From Diacronema lutheri (Eukaryota > Haptophyta > Pavlovophyceae > Pavlovales > Pavlovaceae), in the NCBI GenBank assembly GCA_019448385.1, contig JAGTXO010000038.1, positions 124,001-188,000 on the forward strand: a stretch of DNA of 64,000 nucleotides, in the 5' to 3' direction. The notes below the pieces were generated by a model. The model had not been told where the DNA came from, did not search any database, and saw only the letters and a program-made list of their open reading frames with translations. Below, piece after piece: positions 61,130 through 64,000 of this stretch. The position numbers and the translations under genes were made by a program. Each line of letters starts with the position of its first letter. Within the stretch, counting starts at the first letter, position 1.

Positions 61130-61968
61130 TCAGTGCACGATGGGCTTAAGCGGCTGAGCGACGATGGTAGACAGGTCGAGCTCGGCGTCGAGCTCCTCGT
61201 CAATCTCGCCAATCACCGCGCTGCACCCCGCCAAGCCGCACGCGGGTGCGCAAAGAGGGAGGGGGGAAGGGAGGTGAGGGGAGGGGAGGGAGGGGAGTGA
61301 GCCGGCGGATGAGCGAGCAAAACGGCGCCTTCGTGTGCGCGCGCACGATAGTAGGCCGCACGCGGCAGGCGCGGCGCACGACATGCGCTGCGCACATGTT
61401 GTCGCCGCGCACGAGGTAGAGGCCGAGGGGCACTTGCTCGACCGGTGCGTCGGCGGCGAAGACACGCTCGTGGCTCTCGTCGAGCACGACGTTGGTCTTT
61501 TGGTCGTACCCCTTGAGCACGCCCTGCGTCGCAGGCGATGGAGACGATCGGCCGTGCGCACGAGCGGCGATCGGGGCGGGCGATCAGGCGGCCGTTCGCG
61601 CTCCGACGCAGCGGCCGGTCGCGCTCCGACACAGCGATCGACGCGCCGCGCTCGATCCCGCGGTCGCCCGGCGCAAATGTGCAACGGGTGCAGCGCGGGC
61701 CGCGCGTGCGCTCGGATGCTTGGCAGCGCACCAGCAGGTGCCTCCCGTCATTCGTCACCACGTGCACGGGCTCTGCGCATAGCACAGCGCGCACGCCAGC
61801 GGAGCACGCGCGCGCGGCATGAGCGGGACGGGAGGCGCCGCACGCGCGCAGCCATGCGCAGCGCCGCGCGCGCTAAGCCACTGCGTGGCCGCGCGCGCGC
61901 GCGGCCATGCGCGCGCGCCGCCCTGTCGCGCGCGTACTCCCCACGCAGCTTTGCAAATCGGAGGCCAT
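61130..61968 (-). CDS. LSM8: LSM8, U6 snRNA-associated Sm-like protein
   Basis: Four exons, 61968-61938, 61772-61732, 61523-61396 and 61220-61130, give 96 residues, the usual LSM8 length. Spliced, the protein runs MASDLQSCVGKPVHVV, TNDGRHLLGVLKGYDQ, NVVLDESHERVF, GLYLVRGDN(I)AVIGEIDEE and ends STIVAQPLKPIVH. The Sm1 (GVLKGYDQ...NVVL) and Sm2 (LYLVRGDN) motifs are intact, and the DESHERVF and EIDEELDAxLD segments are LSM8-specific. LSM8 makes the nuclear LSM2-8 ring that binds the U6 snRNA 3' end, a spliceosome core function fitting the intron-dense genome. The first exon codes only ten residues plus one base. The start lies 28 bp from the divergent methyltransferase-LRR gene. Confidence 0.96.
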
Positions 61969-61996
61969 CGTGCAGTTCGCGCGCACCAACAAATAA
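61969..61996. promoter_or_regulatory. 28-bp head-to-head gap between LSM8 and methyltransferase-LRR start codons
   Basis: This is the shortest divergent spacing in the window. An AACAAATAAATG string immediately precedes the plus-strand ATG. Promoter elements must sit inside transcribed or coding sequence on at least one side. Confidence 0.45.
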
Positions 61997-64000
61997 ATGT
62001 CGATGGACGTGCGCGTGTTTGAGCTCGGATGCGCGCGCGTGCGCGCCGCGTGCGCGCCAGCGCGCGCGGAGCTGCACCGAGGCGGGGCGGCGGACGCGCA
62101 AGAAAGAGATCTCGACCTTACTGGGCACGTGCCGTGGCTCGCGTGCTTCCCGCTCTGCGACTTTGTCCAGTCGCCCGCCGGGCAAGCGCTGCTCTCCGGC
62201 CATCCGCGCGTGCTCGAGCTCGGCGCAGGGGTCGGCCTGCCCGGGCTGCTCGCTGGGCGGCGCGCATCGGAGCTGCGCCTGACGGACAACCAGCCGGCCA
62301 TCGTCGCTCAGCTCGCCGCGTCCGTCGCCGAGAACGCGCAGCTGCGCCTCGTGCCCGCCGCCCCGGCGTCGAGCGCGGAGCTGCTCGACTGGGGCGCGAG
62401 CGCGCCCTTGCCGCACACGGTCCGCGAGGGCGGGTACGACGTCGTGCTCGCATCCGACTGCGTGTACTACGCGGGCTCCGCGCAGCTGCTCGTCGAGAGC
62501 GCCGCGCGCCTCCTTGCGCCGGCGGGCACGCTGCTGCTCGCGCACACGGCGCGGTGGGAGCAGACGGATCGCGCCCTCGCGGCTGCGCTGCGAGCGGCGC
62601 ACTTGCACTGCCGGCTTGCGAGCGCGGCGATGGCGCGGAGTGCCGACGAGGGCTCGCGCGCGCCGGACGCGCAGAACGGGCCCGACGATGAGGCGCCCAC
62701 CGGCGGACGCGACGGCAGGCTCATGCACGCGCGCAGCGGACGCACGGCGCGTGTGTACGCCGTGCGCAAAGCCGAGCGCGCGCACGCAGTGGACGGGCGC
62801 GCGACGCTGCTCGAGCTGGTCGCGCAGCTTGCCGCCGATGGCATGCGCGCGAGCCTCAGCCCGGCCACTTGGGCGGATGCACCCGCGGACGGGCGCGAGC
62901 GCGCGCCCGCCGCCCGGCCGCAGGCGCAGCCGCAGGTGCAGCCGCAGCCGGGCAGCGCGCTCCGCGTCGACGCGCTCGGCCCACTCGCCCTCTCCCCGTG
63001 CGACGTGGCGCGGCTGTGCGAGGCCTTGTGCGCATGCACGCCGCCCGCTGCGCCCGTCGCGCTCGCCGCGCTCAACCTGCGTGGCCACGGGCTGCGCGCG
63101 AGCGGGGACGCGTACAACACGCGCGCGGCGACGGGCGCGGGCGCGGCCGAGGCGGCGTCCGGGGCGTGCGCGTGGCCAGCCGCCGGAGTGCGTGAGGCGA
63201 TGACAGCCGAGCCGCGGCCTGGCGGCGTGTGCGCTCTGCTCGCGCTGCGCGCATGCGCGACGCTCGTGTCACTCGACCTGAGCGGCAATGCGCTCGGCGG
63301 GGCAGGTCGCTCTGTTCTGAGAGCGCTGCCACGGGATGGAGACGGGGCGGAGGAGGCGAGCGGGGGAGGCGCGAACGTGTCCGTGCACGCCGCGCCGCGC
63401 GCCGCGCTCGGCGGCGTGTGCGACGCGATCCGCGCGTGCGCCACGCTGCGCGCGCTTCGCCTCGCGTCCAACGGCTTGCGCGACGATGATGCGCTCGAGC
63501 TCGCCCTCTTCCTCGGCTCCGGCCACCGAACGCCCCTCGTGCTGCTCGACGTGTGCGGCAACGAGCTCAGCGGTAACGGCCTCGCGCCCCTCGCGCTCGC
63601 CGCGGCGCGCGCCGGCCGTTGCGGCGACGAGGGCGGCGCGAAATTTGCCTCCCTGGCGAGCAGCGCGCCGCCACCGCTCGCGCTGCTCGCGGGCCACAAT
63701 CGGCTCGAGCAGGAGGGCGCGGCTGCACTCGGCGCGGTACTGCCGCCATTTTTGACGAATCTTGACCTCAGTCGGCAGTGGCTTGGCGATGATGGCGCCT
63801 CAGAGCTCGGGAGCCGCGGCCTACGCACGTGCGCACACTCGCTGCGCCTCCTCGACCTCTCGCACAGCACGACGGCGTGGGGCGCGCTCGCTGCGCTGCG
63901 CCACCTGGCGGACGGCAGCGCAGGCGGCGGCAGCGCGCTGCACGAGCTGCGCGTGCGCGGCTGCGCGCTGCGCGATGAAGGGGCGTGCGACCTGGCGCGC
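61997..64000 (+). CDS. METTL21/FAM86-type methyltransferase fused to leucine-rich repeats, C-terminus beyond window
   Basis: One open frame from 61997 to the window end (668 codons so far, no stop). A second in-frame ATG is at 62003. Residues 1-250 form a class I methyltransferase: ELGCARVRAACAP, the GHVPWLACFPLCDFV entry, motif I VLELGAGVGLPGLLA, post-I LRLTDNQPAIV, and YDVVLASDCVYYAGSAQLLV with LLLAHTARWEQTD, the pattern of the Methyltransf_16 lysine methyltransferases. After a Pro/Gln linker, from about residue 340, ribonuclease-inhibitor-type leucine-rich repeats follow: LAALNLRGHGLRASG, LVSLDLSGNALGG, LRALRLASNGLRDDDAL, LVLLDVCGNELSGNG, LTNLDLSRQWLGDDG, LRLLDLSHS and LHELRVRGCALRDEG. The LRR probably selects the protein substrate; that is inference. 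No intron is obvious. Confidence 0.87.
   Translation, partial: MSMDVRVFELGCARVRAACAPARAELHRGGAADAQERDLDLTGHVPWLACFPLCDFVQSPAGQALLSGHPRVLELGAGVGLPGLLAGRRASELRLTDNQPAIVAQLAASVAENAQLRLVPAAPASSAELLDWGASAPLPHTVREGGYDVVLASDCVYYAGSAQLLVESAARLLAPAGTLLLAHTARWEQTDRALAAALRAAHLHCRLASAAMARSADEGSRAPDAQNGPDDEAPTGGRDGRLMHARSGRTARVYAVRKAERAHAVDGRATLLELVAQLAADGMRASLSPATWADAPADGRERAPAARPQAQPQVQPQPGSALRVDALGPLALSPCDVARLCEALCACTPPAAPVALAALNLRGHGLRASGDAYNTRAATGAGAAEAASGACAWPAAGVREAMTAEPRPGGVCALLALRACATLVSLDLSGNALGGAGRSVLRALPRDGDGAEEASGGGANVSVHAAPRAALGGVCDAIRACATLRALRLASNGLRDDDALELALFLGSGHRTPLVLLDVCGNELSGNGLAPLALAAARAGRCGDEGGAKFASLASSAPPPLALLAGHNRLEQEGAAALGAVLPPFLTNLDLSRQWLGDDGASELGSRGLRTCAHSLRLLDLSHSTTAWGALAALRHLADGSAGGGSALHELRVRGCALRDEGACDLAR

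Overview
This looks like nuclear DNA from a very GC-rich unicellular alga with a secondary (red-lineage) plastid. Almost every gene is split by short spliceosomal introns. A photosystem II manganese-stabilising protein gene (PsbO) carries a bipartite leader: signal peptide, transit region, thylakoid signal. That, together with the extreme GC content, fits a haptophyte of the pavlovophyte type (Pavlova/Diacronema-like). The taxonomic guess is inference; the secondary-plastid eukaryote is well supported.

There are 14 genes, 13 complete or nearly so, plus one repeat-rich stretch I could not resolve. In order: TM9SF nonaspanin (-, cut by the left edge), GT61 glycosyltransferase (+), LSM11-like U7 snRNP protein (-), an unresolved repeat region (7.7-10.1 kb), a large GAF-domain protein (-), a TIR element and dispersed repeats (14.5-15.0 kb), a secreted metallophosphoesterase (-), a Qa-SNARE syntaxin (+), a large IQ-motif protein (-), a 2,978-residue protein with two 6TM/CNBD/ankyrin channel modules (+), a homeodomain protein (-), a cytochrome b5 plus double indoleamine-dioxygenase fusion (+), PsbO (-), a DDT/PHD chromatin protein (+), LSM8 (-), and a methyltransferase-LRR protein (+, cut by the right edge). 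Exons were chosen so that splice phases agree at each junction and family motifs run across them. For the channel, dioxygenase, PsbO, LSM8, GAF, IQ, homeodomain and syntaxin genes the summed exon lengths divide exactly by three.

Two products stand out. One fuses a cytochrome b5 domain to two successive IDO modules. Cytochrome b5 is a known reductant of animal IDO, so the enzyme may carry its electron donor in cis. The other joins two complete plant-Shaker-like channel modules in one reading frame, each with a pore that lacks GYG.

The architecture is compact. Strands mostly alternate, divergent start codons can be only 28-97 bp apart, and convergent genes end 66-201 bp apart. Introns use an unusual donor (GTGCGC in 29 of 48), four use GC-AG, several have pure poly-C pyrimidine tracts, and several hold minisatellites. 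Those arrays create long spurious open frames on both strands and should not be annotated as proteins.
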